Shown here: piece after piece, positions 9,177-18,888 of the stretch | Numbering within the stretch: the stretch's first letter is position 1 | Layout: the number at the start of each line of letters is the position of its first letter | Assembly: GCF_001581925.1 (NCBI RefSeq) | Contig: NZ_LQZA01000003.1 | Coordinates: 186,001-250,000 of the forward strand | Origin: Ferrovum sp. PN-J185 | Lineage (GTDB): Bacteria > Pseudomonadota > Gammaproteobacteria > Burkholderiales > Ferrovaceae | Direction: 5' to 3' | DNA length: 64,000 bases | Program-made: the position numbers and the translations under genes | Notes under the pieces: model-generated | Told to the model about the DNA's origin: nothing | What the model saw: the letters and a program-made list of their open reading frames with translations, nothing else | Databases searched by the model: none

Positions 9177-9910
9177 AACTTGCTTTAGATATCGGTAATA
9201 CTCGTATCAAATGGGGCTTAAGAGAAAAGAACACATGGCTAAAGCAAGGTGATTTATTAACTGAGAATAGTCATGATTTACTCCATGCACTTATCCAAAC
9301 TCATTCTCCTCAAGCAGTGCATTTGGCTAATGTCTCTCACCATAGCCTCACTCTTTTACTCACCAATATAAGCCAACAACTTTCTGTTCCCATTCAAGTA
9401 TTAACAGGAGAGAGTGCGCTGCCACCACTGGTTAATCTCTATCATCATCCCAAACAATTAGGCGTGGACCGTTGGTTATCCCTATTTGCTGCACGTCAGT
9501 TTATGACAGGGCCAATATTGGTAGTGAACTCAGGCACTGCCACCACCATTGACGCTTTAGACAGTCACAACCAGTTTCTAGGAGGAGTGATTATTCCTGG
9601 CATCACTATGATGGAACAAGCACTCAATCTTGGTACAGCGAATATTAACGCCTCTCAGGGACACAATGTGGCTTGGCCTAGAAACAGTGCCGATGCGCTA
9701 ACGCGTGGCGCCATAGAGGCTACAATCGGAGCGATTAAGGAACGTTATAACGAATTTAGAGAATTAGTGGGATTATCAACAGTAACACTTGTTATCAGTG
9801 GTGGTAACCGCTCTTTACTGTCCTCTCATCTCTCACTCCCCCATCACGTTATAGATAATTTAACGCTTGAAGGATTAGGCTTTCACATCGATATGTGTGG
9901 CAGTCATTAA
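9173..9910 (+). CDS. coaX: Type III pantothenate kinase
   Basis: CoaX phosphorylates pantothenate in the first step of coenzyme A synthesis. The 245-residue protein has the ASKHA-fold phosphate loop LALDIGNTRIKWG at its N-terminus, GVDRWLSLFAAR in the middle and the second nucleotide motif NSGTATTIDAL. Type III kinases typically need a monovalent cation and are not inhibited by CoA. The start is GTG at 9173, overlapping the birA TGA (GTGA) and preceded by AAGGAG. birA-coaX adjacency is common in beta- and gammaproteobacteria. Confidence 0.95.
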   Translation: MKLALDIGNTRIKWGLREKNTWLKQGDLLTENSHDLLHALIQTHSPQAVHLANVSHHSLTLLLTNISQQLSVPIQVLTGESALPPLVNLYHHPKQLGVDRWLSLFAARQFMTGPILVVNSGTATTIDALDSHNQFLGGVIIPGITMMEQALNLGTANINASQGHNVAWPRNSADALTRGAIEATIGAIKERYNEFRELVGLSTVTLVISGGNRSLLSSHLSLPHHVIDNLTLEGLGFHIDMCGSH

Positions 9911-9912
9911 CG

Positions 9913-10395
9913 TTATAAACGACGAATTTTGGTAATCAGTTGAGTGGTAGAGCGGTCATGCTCGAAGGGTATGGAGTATACCGAGCCACCATGGGATTTA
10001 ACAATATCTGCCCCAACAATATTCTCGACACTCCAGTCACCACCCTTGACTAAAATATCGGGCACAATGTCCTCAATACGCTTGATGGGGGTATCTTCTT
10101 CAAACCAGGTTACGAGACTCACGGCTTCTAGAGACGCGATGACAGCCAATCGATCAGTGAGTGTATTAATAGGACGATCCGCTCCTTTTCCCAGTCGTTT
10201 TACAGATTGATCACTATTAAGAGCCACCACGAGCGCGCTACCTAAGGAGCGCGCTTGGGCTAAATAAGTGATATGTCCGCGATGCAAAATATCAAATACA
10301 CCATTAGTGAACACCAAGGGTCTGGGAAGTGATCGTACGCGTTCAATGCAATCCCCAGGGGAGACGATTTTTTTCTCGAAACTTAGCATCGCCAT
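9913..10395 (-). CDS. rfaE2: D-glycero-beta-D-manno-heptose 1-phosphate adenylyltransferase
   Basis: This is a 160-residue stand-alone version of the C-terminal half of HldE. It transfers AMP to heptose 1-phosphate on the way to the ADP-heptose used for the LPS inner core. The nucleotidyltransferase signature is FTNGVFDILHRGHITYL (HxGH), and the C-terminal STTQLITKIRRL matches the family SSTTxxxxKI end. It lies 6 bp after the BON lipoprotein gene on the same strand. A heptosyltransferase is encoded at 49 kb and a sedoheptulose-isomerase-like SIS protein lies two genes upstream, so LPS heptose assembly is represented here. It is convergent with coaX, 2 bp apart. Confidence 0.92.
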   Translation of the reverse strand: MAMLSFEKKIVSPGDCIERVRSLPRPLVFTNGVFDILHRGHITYLAQARSLGSALVVALNSDQSVKRLGKGADRPINTLTDRLAVIASLEAVSLVTWFEEDTPIKRIEDIVPDILVKGGDWSVENIVGADIVKSHGGSVYSIPFEHDRSTTQLITKIRRL

Positions 10396-10401
10396 ACAAC
10401 C

Positions 10402-11750
<1,349 letters not shown>

Positions 11751-11796
11751 TTATACTTGTCTGCAGTCTCTGTCATCATTTTCCTAGGATTTTTTT

Positions 11797-12645
11797 ATGG
11801 GTCGTACTACCGGTACCTTATTTATGGTGGCCACTCCAATTGGTAACCTCAGTGATGCCAGCGCCAGAATGGTATCCACCTTAAAAGAAGTAGCACTCAT
11901 TGCCGCTGAGGATACCCGTCATTCACAGCCTTTATTGAACTATTTTGGTATCACGACACCTCTGTGCTCACTGCATGAGCATAACGAGCAATCACAAAGT
12001 GTACAGCTCATCGAAAAACTACTTCATGGTGAATCAATTGCTGTGATCTCTGACGCGGGAACACCTGGTATTAGTGACCCTGGACAAGTATTAGTGAATC
12101 TTGCTCATCAACATGGCATTCCCGTATGCCCTATTCCTGGAGCTAATGCAGCTATCTCATTAATGAGTGTTAGTGGATTGAAAGAAGGACAATTTTTATT
12201 TGTCGGTTTTTTACCCAGTAAAAATCAAGAAAAAACAGCTTTATTAGATAATCTTAAAGTTGCTCCTTATGCAACCGTTTTTTATGAAGCACCTCATCGT
12301 ATCAAAGCAACCATAAAAACATTATGTGAAGTGTTTGGTGAGAGGCGACAAGTGGTATTAGGACGCGAGTTAACCAAGCTATTTGAAGAAGTGCATCGTA
12401 CTACTTTGAAAGACGCTCGGGATTGGCTTGATCACAGCCCTCATCGTCTAAAGGGAGAATATGTGGTGATTATCGAGGGATTAGCAATAGACGCAGCGAC
12501 TCTAGATATTACCCGTCACGATAAACTGCTGACCGCCTTAACAGAAAAACTATCATTAAGTGACGCTGTGAAGCTCGCTGTAACCATCACTGGTGAGAAA
12601 AAAAACTTTCTCTACGAACGGGCACTACTACTGACTAGTCCCTAA
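11797..12645 (+). CDS. rsmI: 16S rRNA (cytidine1402-2'-O)-methyltransferase RsmI
   Basis: RsmI methylates the ribose of C1402 in the decoding centre of 16S rRNA using SAM. The 282-residue protein has the tetrapyrrole-methylase-like fold, with [15 protein letters not shown] at the N-terminus, [20 protein letters not shown] and [21 protein letters not shown] lies 8 bases before the ATG. No yraN follows or precedes it, although that small gene is a frequent neighbour. The last 11 bp overlap the end of the convergent yajQ. Confidence 0.95.
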   Translation: MGRTTGTLFMVATPIGNLSDASARMVSTLKEVALIAAEDTRHSQPLLNYFGITTPLCSLHEHNEQSQSVQLIEKLLHGESIAVISDAGTPGISDPGQVLVNLAHQHGIPVCPIPGANAAISLMSVSGLKEGQFLFVGFLPSKNQEKTALLDNLKVAPYATVFYEAPHRIKATIKTLCEVFGERRQVVLGRELTKLFEEVHRTTLKDARDWLDHSPHRLKGEYVVIIEGLAIDAATLDITRHDKLLTALTEKLSLSDAVKLAVTITGEKKNFLYERALLLTSP

Positions 12646-13120
12646 AGTTATTAAATTGTAAGGGTAACCCTAATTCTGCTGACTTAATCAGCTGAATGGC
12701 TTCTTGCAAGGTATCTCTTTTTGCCCCTGATACGCGCACCACATCACCTTGAATTGAACCTTGCGCTTTCATCTTACTGTCTTTTAGTAATTTAATGATT
12801 TTTTTTGCCAGTTCTGTTTCAATGCCTACTTTAACAGTGATTTGCTGTTTTACTTTGCTACCACTAATCGTTTCTACATTTTTCGTATCAAGACTGCGGA
12901 TATCAATACCGCGCTTCACTAAACGCATATTGAGTATTTCTTTTACTTGCCCTAATTTAAATTCATCATCTGCAAATACAGTGAGTTGATAATCAGTTTG
13001 CTCCACTCTGGCGTCAGAGCCCTTAAAATCAAAACGGTTACCCACTTCTTTGTTGGTTTGTTCAACAGCGTTTTTAATTTCTTGTTTATCTACTTCAGAG
13101 ACAATATCAAAAGAAGGCAT
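12635..13120 (-). CDS. yajQ: YajQ-family nucleotide-binding protein
   Basis: This 161-residue protein matches the UPF0234/YajQ family along its length, starting [19 protein letters not shown] and including [13 protein letters not shown] and [15 protein letters not shown]. The fold is two ferredoxin-like domains. Some members bind cyclic di-GMP and act with transcription factors, others bind nucleotides or tRNA, so the exact role here is open. GGAGAG precedes the ATG. It follows argG by 14 bp and is probably the last gene of the argD-argF-argG-yajQ transcript. Confidence 0.93.
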   Translation of the reverse strand: MPSFDIVSEVDKQEIKNAVEQTNKEVGNRFDFKGSDARVEQTDYQLTVFADDEFKLGQVKEILNMRLVKRGIDIRSLDTKNVETISGSKVKQQITVKVGIETELAKKIIKLLKDSKMKAQGSIQGDVVRVSGAKRDTLQEAIQLIKSAELGLPLQFNNFRD

Positions 13121-13134
13121 AGTTAACTCTCCTG

Positions 13135-14349
13135 TTATTTTCTCAAGCGTGCAGCAATTCTCATTCTCAATGCATTCAAACGAATAAACCCTGCTGCATC
13201 CGATTGTTGATAAGCGCCACCATCATCTTCAAAGGTAGAAATAGTGGGATCAAAGAGGGAGTCCGTTTGAGAATCACGTCCTACCACCATCACATTACCT
13301 TTATATAATTTGAGACGTACCCAACCATTGACATGAACTTGAGTGTCATCAATCAATTTTTGCAACGCCACTCTCTCAGGACTCCACCAGTAACCTGTGT
13401 AAATGAGAGACGCATAACGTGGCATTAAGTCATCTTTCAAATGAGCCACTTCACGATCTAGGGTGATTGATTCAATAGCACGGTGTGCTCTTAGTAAAAT
13501 AGTCCCGCCAGGGGTTTCATAACAACCACGTGATTTCATTCCCACATAACGGTTTTCAACTAAATCAAGGCGACCAATACCATGCATACCACCCAAACGA
13601 TTAAGTTCGGTTAATACTTGCGCAGGCGTCATGGCTTTGCCGTCAATGGCAACCACATCACCACGTGCAAAGGTTAAATCAATGTATTGCGCTTGATCTG
13701 GTGCTTTTTCAGGGGAGAGAGTCCAACGCCACATATCCTCTTCAGGCTCTTGGGCAGGGTTTTCTAAAATTTTCCCTTCATAGGAAATGTGTAATAAATT
13801 GGCATCCATACTGTAAGGGCTGCCACCTGTTTTATGCTTCATTTCCACTGGAATACCATTCTTTTCTGCATAAGCAAGTAATTTCTCACGCGAAGTCAAA
13901 TCCCATTCGCGCCATGGAGCGATGACTTTAATCCCAGGTTGCAAGGCATAGTAGCCTAATTCAAAACGAACCTGATCATTACCCTTTCCTGTGGCGCCAT
14001 GTGAGACGGCATCAGCACCTGTTTCACGGGCTATTTCAATTTGTCGTTTAGCAATTAAAGGACGGGCAATACTGGTACCCAATAAATACTCGCCTTCATA
14101 AATCGCATTGGCACGAAACATCGGGAAAACAAAATCACGTGCAAACTCTTCACGTAGATCGTCTATGTAAATATGTTTGATACCAAATTGTTGTGCCTTA
14201 GCGCGCGCTGGTTCTAGCTCTTCTCCCTGACCAATATCAGCGGTAAAAGTAATGACCTCACATTGATAGGTATCCTGTAACCATTTCAAAATAACAGAGG
14301 TATCTAAACCACCTGAATACGCCAAAACTACTTTTTTAATGTCACTCAT
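13135..14349 (-). CDS. argG: Argininosuccinate synthase
   Basis: ArgG joins citrulline and aspartate with ATP to make argininosuccinate, the penultimate step of arginine synthesis. The 404-residue protein has the N-type ATP pyrophosphatase loop [17 protein letters not shown] at its N-terminus and the conserved [17 protein letters not shown] segment. It starts 14 bp after the argF stop and is likely co-transcribed with argD and argF. argH, the final step, is not present in the window. Confidence 0.97.
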   Translation of the reverse strand: MSDIKKVVLAYSGGLDTSVILKWLQDTYQCEVITFTADIGQGEELEPARAKAQQFGIKHIYIDDLREEFARDFVFPMFRANAIYEGEYLLGTSIARPLIAKRQIEIARETGADAVSHGATGKGNDQVRFELGYYALQPGIKVIAPWREWDLTSREKLLAYAEKNGIPVEMKHKTGGSPYSMDANLLHISYEGKILENPAQEPEEDMWRWTLSPEKAPDQAQYIDLTFARGDVVAIDGKAMTPAQVLTELNRLGGMHGIGRLDLVENRYVGMKSRGCYETPGGTILLRAHRAIESITLDREVAHLKDDLMPRYASLIYTGYWWSPERVALQKLIDDTQVHVNGWVRLKLYKGNVMVVGRDSQTDSLFDPTISTFEDDGGAYQQSDAAGFIRLNALRMRIAARLRK

Positions 14350-14362
14350 ACTGGTTAAACCT

Positions 14363-15277
14363 TTAATTGGGTAAACGACCTAATAATAAATATTCCATTA
14401 ATGCTTTCTGAACATGTAAACGGTTCTCCGCCTCATCCCAGACCACACTTTGATTACCTTCTAACACATCCTCAGAGACTTCCTCACCACGATGAGCAGG
14501 TAGGCAATGCATAAATAAGGCATCCTCTTTCGCCTGTTTCATCATGTCTGCATCAACCTGGAAAGGAGCAAATACACTTTTACGCTCTTCAGTCTCCTTT
14601 TCAAAACCCATACTGGTCCATACGTCAGTGGTGACAAGATCAGCATTATGAGCTGCCTGCATGGGATCCTCAAATACCTGCAGATGGGCTAACTCTTCCT
14701 CAGGAAAAGCGGCCACATCAATACCATAACCCTGAGGTGTTGAAACATGTAACTGGAAATCAAATATATGGGCTGCCTGCAACCACGTATTAGCCATATT
14801 GTTACCATCACCAATCCAAGCTACTGTTTTACCGCGCATTGAACCACGATGCTCAATAAACGTAAAAATATCGGCCATGATTTGACAAGGGTGATACTGA
14901 TTGGTTAACCCGTTAATCACAGGCACCCGTGAGTAGGCGGCGAAGCGTTCAATAATAGACTGGTCAAAAGTACGAATCATGACCAAGTCCACCATTCGAG
15001 AAATGACTCGTGCCACATCCTCGATGGGTTCTCCACGGCCTAATTGTGTCTCTCCGGTGGTCAAATTAATAGAAGAGCCACCGAGCTGATGAATGCCCGC
15101 TTCAAAGGAAACGCGTGTACGAGTACTTTGTTTCTCAAACACCATAGCTAGCATACGGTCTTTGAGCGGATGATATATAGCATAGGCTTTAAACATGGCC
15201 TTAATGACTTTAGCGCGTTGGAAAAGATAATCAAACTCTTCCTTGGTGAAATCCTTCAGCTGTAAAAAGTGCTTCAC
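14363..15277 (-). CDS. argF: Ornithine carbamoyltransferase
   Basis: ArgF makes citrulline from ornithine and carbamoyl phosphate. The 304-residue protein carries the carbamoyl-phosphate loop [11 protein letters not shown] (residues about 50-60), the HPCQ motif (YHPCQIMAD) and the ornithine-loop [13 protein letters not shown]. The start codon is GTG at 15277 ([10 protein letters not shown]), with only a weak upstream purine stretch, so translation may be coupled to argD, which ends 4 bp earlier. Confidence 0.96.
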   Translation of the reverse strand: MKHFLQLKDFTKEEFDYLFQRAKVIKAMFKAYAIYHPLKDRMLAMVFEKQSTRTRVSFEAGIHQLGGSSINLTTGETQLGRGEPIEDVARVISRMVDLVMIRTFDQSIIERFAAYSRVPVINGLTNQYHPCQIMADIFTFIEHRGSMRGKTVAWIGDGNNMANTWLQAAHIFDFQLHVSTPQGYGIDVAAFPEEELAHLQVFEDPMQAAHNADLVTTDVWTSMGFEKETEERKSVFAPFQVDADMMKQAKEDALFMHCLPAHRGEEVSEDVLEGNQSVVWDEAENRLHVQKALMEYLLLGRLPN

Positions 15278-15281
15278 ACGA

Positions 15282-16454
15282 TTACCCGTTTAAAAATGCT
15301 TTAATTAAAGAAACCACCCCATCAACAATCTGTGCTGCTTCTTCTTTATTGATAATTAAAGGTGGTAGTAAGCGCACAACCTTGTCTGAAGTAACATTAA
15401 TTAATAAACCCTGATTAATAGCTTGAGCCACCAATTCGCCACAGGGGCGATCTAACTCAATACCCAACATTAATCCTTTACCTCTGACTTCAATCACGCC
15501 TTTGGTGTGCATCAATTCGTTGATCAAACGCTCTTTCATGTAATGTCCAAGAGTAGCGGCGTTATCTGCCAAACGCTCCTCTGCCATAATCTCAAGTGTT
15601 GCAATCGCTCCGGCGCAGACTAAAGGACCGCCACCAAAGGTGGTACCATGGTTACCTGGTTTAAATACATCGGCCGCTTTACCAGAGGCAAGACAAGCGC
15701 CAATTGGCAACCCTGATCCCAAGCCTTTAGCAAGAGCTAGAACATCAGGTTTAACCCCCATCTCTTCAAAGGCAAACCAATGACCAGTTCTGCCGATTCC
15801 TGTTTGCACTTCATCAATCATAAATAACCAATCATTTTCTGTACATAATTGACGCAAGGCTTGCATATAAGACGTTTCGGCCACTCTAATACCACCCTCA
15901 CCCTGGATGGGCTCAAGAAGCACTGCCACAATATTACGATTGTTCTGTGCCACAGCTCGAATGGCATCTAAATCATTAAAAGGTACTCTTACAAAACCAG
16001 CTACCAATGGTTCGAAACCAGCTTGCGCTTTGCGGCTACCCGTTGCTGATAGAGTAGCAATGGTACGGCCATGCCAGGCTTTTTCCATAACAATAATGGT
16101 TGGTTGTTCTATTCCTTTTTGATGGCCATAGAGTCTGGCAAGTTTGATGGCAGCTTCATTGGCCTCAGCACCTGAGCTACAGAAAAAAGCGTTATCCATG
16201 TGTGCAACGGCACATAATTTATCGGCCAGTTCTTCTTGCTTGAGTACGTGATAGATATTTGATGTATGGATCAATTGTTGTGCTTGCTCGCTAATCGCCT
16301 TAACGAGTTTGGGGTGAGCATGTCCCACACCATTTACAGCAATTCCTGAGAGTGCATCCAAGTAGGGACGATCATTTTCATCCCATAACCATGCCCCTTT
16401 GCCTTTGGTAAAAGCAATGGGTTGCCTTGCATAGGTATTCATCAAATGACTCAT
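15282..16454 (-). CDS. argD: Acetylornithine aminotransferase
   Basis: ArgD is a PLP enzyme that transaminates N-acetylglutamate semialdehyde to N-acetylornithine, and members often also serve lysine synthesis. I chose the ATG at 16454 (MSHLMNTYAR), giving 390 residues. An in-frame TTG five codons earlier is less likely. Landmarks are FFCSSGAEANEAAIKLAR, MIDEVQTGIGRTGH and the PLP lysine in LALAKGLGSGLP. It is the first gene of the arginine run and lies just downstream of the rpsT terminator, so it should have its own promoter in the short gap, which I could not identify. Confidence 0.95.
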   Translation of the reverse strand: MSHLMNTYARQPIAFTKGKGAWLWDENDRPYLDALSGIAVNGVGHAHPKLVKAISEQAQQLIHTSNIYHVLKQEELADKLCAVAHMDNAFFCSSGAEANEAAIKLARLYGHQKGIEQPTIIVMEKAWHGRTIATLSATGSRKAQAGFEPLVAGFVRVPFNDLDAIRAVAQNNRNIVAVLLEPIQGEGGIRVAETSYMQALRQLCTENDWLFMIDEVQTGIGRTGHWFAFEEMGVKPDVLALAKGLGSGLPIGACLASGKAADVFKPGNHGTTFGGGPLVCAGAIATLEIMAEERLADNAATLGHYMKERLINELMHTKGVIEVRGKGLMLGIELDRPCGELVAQAINQGLLINVTSDKVVRLLPPLIINKEEAAQIVDGVVSLIKAFLNG

Positions 16455-16491
16455 TACAATTGACCTCAAATTGATTTAGTACAAATGAAAT

Positions 16492-16517
16492 CGGCGACGA
16501 TATTTCTATCGCCGCCG
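16492..16517 (-). terminator. Terminator hairpin after rpsT (GAAA tetraloop)
   Basis: On the minus strand CGGCGGCGATA, loop GAAA and TATCGTCGCCG form an 11-bp stem with one G-U pair, followed by ATTTCATTTG. The stem is strong and the GNRA loop stabilising, but the U tract is interrupted. It lies about 40 bases after the rpsT stop codon and before argD, so it should separate the two transcripts at least partly. Confidence 0.7.
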
Positions 16518-16556
16518 TCACGTATAGTATTTCTATTGTTACTTAGCTTGCGTCAG

Positions 16557-16823
16557 TTAAGCAGCCATTGCTTTCACTGCAGCAGAAAGACGGCTCTTGG
16601 TACGTGCAGCGGTATTTTTATGAATAATTTTTTTATCAGCAATACGATCAATAGTACCAACGGTATCTTTAAATACTGCCTGAGCAGCTGATTTGTCACC
16701 TGCTTCAACTGCTTTACGTACTTTTTTTACAGCAGTACGCAAAGTAGAACGCAATGACATGTTATGAGCACGTGTTGCTTCAGCTTGGCGGGCACGTTTT
16801 TCCGCTTGAGCGGTATTAGCCAT
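16557..16823 (-). CDS. rpsT: 30S ribosomal protein S20
   Basis: S20 binds 16S rRNA early in 30S assembly. The ATG at 16823 ([13 protein letters not shown]) follows AAGGAG at ideal spacing and gives 88 residues, the usual length. An upstream in-frame ATG seven codons earlier is not the start. The protein is Lys/Arg/Ala-rich and helical throughout. It is monocistronic, with a good promoter (16896-16924), a leader hairpin (16850-16873) and its own terminator. Confidence 0.97.
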   Translation of the reverse strand: MANTAQAEKRARQAEATRAHNMSLRSTLRTAVKKVRKAVEAGDKSAAQAVFKDTVGTIDRIADKKIIHKNTAARTKSRLSAAVKAMAA

Positions 16824-16849
16824 GTGTAACTCCTTAAAAATCATTAAAT

Positions 16850-16873
16850 CTCAGAATATTCAATTATTCTGAG
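16850..16873 (-). promoter_or_regulatory. Leader hairpin in the rpsT 5' untranslated region
   Basis: CTCAGAATA and TATTCTGAG (16850-16858 and 16865-16873) pair perfectly over 9 bp with a 6-base loop. The hairpin ends 14 bases upstream of the AAGGAG site of rpsT. In E. coli, S20 represses its own translation; whether this hairpin takes part in such control here is inference. Confidence 0.5.
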
Positions 16874-16895
16874 ACATATAAATAGTGAACTTTGC

Positions 16896-16924
16896 ATAAT
16901 AATGTATTTTCCGTTAAAAATCAA
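16896..16924 (-). promoter_or_regulatory. Sigma70 promoter of rpsT
   Basis: TTGATT (16924-16919) and TATTAT (16901-16896) on the minus strand are separated by exactly 17 bases. They lie about 75 bp upstream of the rpsT start codon, which fits a transcript that includes the leader hairpin. Confidence 0.65.
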
Positions 16925-17007
16925 TCCCCGTTCGCATGGGTTGATAGCTATACTTATCGCTAAAAAAATCAACTTAAAGAAGGAAAATAGTTATCTTAAT
17001 CATTCGC

Positions 17008-17163
17008 TTACGCGTTGCATCTTTTCAATGCCGTGTAAAGCTCTGGCAGGGTAATCGATGAAATGGCCTTGTGACCGAATAAATATTGGATTTTCAGTGT
17101 CTCGAACGGGCGCCTCTTTAGCACCTAAACGATAAGATTAGCGTCGAGCAGATAGCGTAATAT
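17008..17163 (-). pseudogene. vapC: vapC (PIN-domain toxin) remnant
   Basis: Directly after the vapB remnant, and in the same frame, the minus strand reads ILRYLLDANLIV, stop (TAG at 17127-17125), VLKRRPFETLKIQYL, FGHKAISSITLPELYTALKRC, stop. This is the N-terminal half of a VapC ribonuclease: the family pattern is MLRYLLDTN...VLKRRP...AISSITLAEL. The expected ATG is ATA, there is an internal stop, and the C-terminal half with the remaining PIN-domain acidic residues is missing. No active toxin can be made. Confidence 0.8.
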
Positions 17164-17166
17164 TAA

Positions 17167-17412
17167 TTAAGGTACTTCTCGCTCTGGTTGGTGCTGTGAG
17201 GCACGTGCAGAGAGAAAATCATCACTCACCACCCGCGGACCGTCCAAAAAGAAACCCTCCCAGGTGTGCCCAATGGGTAAGATGATACGCTCGTGACCTT
17301 TGACGCGTATTTCCACCTTGCCTACTCCCTCTGGAAAACGAGCGACCAAGGGTAAACAGACGGCTTGGGTACGTTTATTGACGAAAACGCTGCCAATTAG
17401 CGTATTGGTGAC
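17167..17412 (-). pseudogene. vapB: vapB (AbrB-like antitoxin) remnant without a start codon
   Basis: The minus-strand frame reads VTNTLIGSVFVNKRTQAV, then CLPLVARFPEGVGKVEIRV, HERIILPIGHTWEGFFLDG and SDDFLSARASQHQPEREVP. This matches VapB antitoxins: an AbrB-type swapped-hairpin DNA-binding part (NKRTQAVCLP) followed by the toxin-wrapping tail (SWxxFF...SDDFLxxR...QERE). No ATG or GTG stands at the expected start (GTC at 17412), and the only in-frame alternative (TTG at 17349) would drop the DNA-binding half. I treat it as decayed together with its vapC partner. Confidence 0.75.
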
Positions 17413-17443
17413 CCTATATAAAACATTTAATAATTGTATATAG

Positions 17444-17482
17444 TAGCGTAAAGTAGTTAAGTTAACCTTGTAAGGTACGCTA
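17444..17482. promoter_or_regulatory. Nested palindromes upstream of the vapBC remnant (candidate operator)
   Basis: TAGCGTA (17444-17450) and TACGCTA (17476-17482) are perfect inverted arms, and within the right part lies ACCTT-GT-AAGGT (17465-17476). VapB-type antitoxins repress their operons through inverted repeats in this position. The site lies about 30 bp upstream of the first vapB-like codon. Function is inferred and probably extinct. Confidence 0.4.
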
Positions 17483-17595
17483 AACTCAACGATTTTGGAA
17501 AAATCGAGAAAGATTTCACAAAATTGCTAATAACAAAGAGCATCTACCTGACCTGCCCCCATTTATAGTCTCAGTATCGATCTAGTAAAATTCTG

Positions 17596-18423
17596 TTAAA
17601 CATCCTTCTTTTCCTGTAATACTGACCCTGTTTGCTTTGACCTAAATGCTGCCGCAAACTCTGCTGGCGTTTGATAGTTCAGAGCACTATGTGGTCTATG
17701 CTCGTTGTAATCTTTTCGCCAAGCATTAATAAGTACTCTCGCTTCTTTTAAACTCATGAACCAATGCTCATTCAAGCATTCATCCCTGAATTTACCGTTA
17801 AAACTTTCTATATAGGCATTTTGGGTAGGTTTCCCAGGTTGTATTAAACGTAACTCTACCCCATGCCTATAAGCCCATTGATCTAGTGCTTTACCTGTGA
17901 ATTCCGGCCCTTGATCCGTTCGAATGGCTTTAGGAGCACCTCTAAAGTAAATAGCTTGATCCAGTATACGGGTCACCTGTTGTCCCGATATACCGTGTTC
18001 AAGAGCAATATCAATAGACTCTTTAGTAAAATCATCCACAATGGTCAATGCTTTAACCCTTCTTCCGCTGGCTAGGGCATCTGATACAAAATCCATGGAC
18101 CATACCTCATTAGGGCTACTGGGTAAGGATAAGCTCTGCTTTTGTACCATCACGCCATGTCTCTTACGTCTACGTTTAACAGCCAACCCCGCTTCCTGAT
18201 AAAGACGGAATACCTTTTTATGGTTGGCTTCTACTCCTTCTCGTCTTAATAAAGCATGAATACGTCTATAACCAAATCGACGTCTCTCATGGGCAAGATC
18301 AACAATACGTTGCTGTAGTTCCTGATTCTTTATCCCACTTACAGGCTGGTAATGAAGAACAGTTCTTGATATACCCACAAGATAACAGGCACGTCGCTCA
18401 GAAATAGCCGTAGTCTGGCACAT
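17596..18423 (-). CDS. IS3-family transposase OrfB (DDE integrase core)
   Basis: The 275-residue frame begins [17 protein letters not shown], with an HTH_21 region ([21 protein letters not shown]), then the rve integrase core. DDE residues are visible in [20 protein letters not shown] and [15 protein letters not shown]. The frame stays open upstream as [14 protein letters not shown], overlapping the end of orfA. The ATG at 18423 has no ribosome site, so it is probably made as an OrfAB fusion by -1 frameshifting near AAAG, or by coupling. Confidence 0.93.
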   Translation of the reverse strand: MCQTTAISERRACYLVGISRTVLHYQPVSGIKNQELQQRIVDLAHERRRFGYRRIHALLRREGVEANHKKVFRLYQEAGLAVKRRRKRHGVMVQKQSLSLPSSPNEVWSMDFVSDALASGRRVKALTIVDDFTKESIDIALEHGISGQQVTRILDQAIYFRGAPKAIRTDQGPEFTGKALDQWAYRHGVELRLIQPGKPTQNAYIESFNGKFRDECLNEHWFMSLKEARVLINAWRKDYNEHRPHSALNYQTPAEFAAAFRSKQTGSVLQEKKDV

Positions 18424-18455
18424 AAGCTTTACAGCCTCGCGTTTGTCTTGTGGGC

Positions 18456-18725
18456 TTAGTACTTTCGTCCAAGAGCCACTTTTAAAGCTTCAGCGTCCAG
18501 TATAGCCTCAGCCAACAGTTTCTTTAATTTACTGTTCTCAGACTCTAAATCCCGCAGCTTTTTAGCATCCGGTATTGTCATTCCTCCAAACTTGGCACGC
18601 CAAGTATAAAAAGAACAATCGCTAAAACCATGTCGACGGCATAGCTCTTTTACAGGAATACCAGCTTCTGCTTCCTTCAAAAACCCAATAATCTGTTCCT
18701 CTGTAAATCGCTTCTTCAAGTCCAT
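18456..18725 (-). CDS. IS3-family transposase OrfA (helix-turn-helix)
   Basis: The 89-residue protein starts [20 protein letters not shown] after AAGGAG. It contains the HTH of transposase_8 type ([27 protein letters not shown]) and a leucine-zipper-like coiled coil ([20 protein letters not shown]) used for multimerisation and terminal-repeat binding. It belongs to the same element as the downstream orfB. Confidence 0.93.
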   Translation of the reverse strand: MDLKKRFTEEQIIGFLKEAEAGIPVKELCRRHGFSDCSFYTWRAKFGGMTIPDAKKLRDLESENSKLKKLLAEAILDAEALKVALGRKY

Positions 18726-18879
18726 TCTCCTTTACATAAATGAACTTTACTAGATTTAACATAAAACTAAAAATTGGGTGCAGGTCAAAACCAACAACTT
18801 TATAACTTATTGCCTCCTTAAATCTCTAACTAGAATATTAGTATTGGCATTCAAAACAATTTAAAAATGTAATTTTAAT

Positions 18880-18888
18880 ATTTTATTT
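18880..18888 (+). repeat. Left copy of the 9-bp target duplication of the IS4-type element
   Basis: ATTTTATTT at 18880-18888 is repeated exactly at 20200-20208, immediately outside both ends of the element. Confidence 0.8.

Larger units (their letters stand above)
17549..18787 (-). mobile_element. IS3-family insertion sequence (IS407-like), complete
   Basis: The element is 1239 bp, bounded by imperfect inverted repeats: TGACCTGCCCCCATTTATAG at the left and TGACCTGCACCCAATTTTTA at the right, when read inward. Similarity continues subterminally (ATCTAGTAAAATTC on the left, ATCTAGTAAAGTTC on the right). Inside are orfA and orfB, transcribed leftward. The flanking four bases differ (TACC and AAAC), so the expected short target duplication is absent or has decayed. 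Both reading frames are open, so the element may still be mobile. Confidence 0.88.

Noticed and set aside
16010-16030. TTCGAA near a tRNA-like T-loop
   Set aside because: It is within argD coding sequence and no cloverleaf can be drawn around it.
17167-17349. A complete 60-residue gene starting at TTG 17349
   Set aside because: The matching family (VapB) extends upstream through the NKRTQAV region; a start at 17349 would cut the DNA-binding half, so I call the locus a remnant.
18456-18480. A strong A6G-type slippery heptamer for OrfAB frameshifting
   Set aside because: Only a weak AAAG is present; I mention frameshifting as possible but do not annotate a signal.
17545-18791. Target-site duplication for the IS3-type element
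   Set aside because: The four bases on each side (TACC and AAAC) do not match, so no duplication can be claimed.
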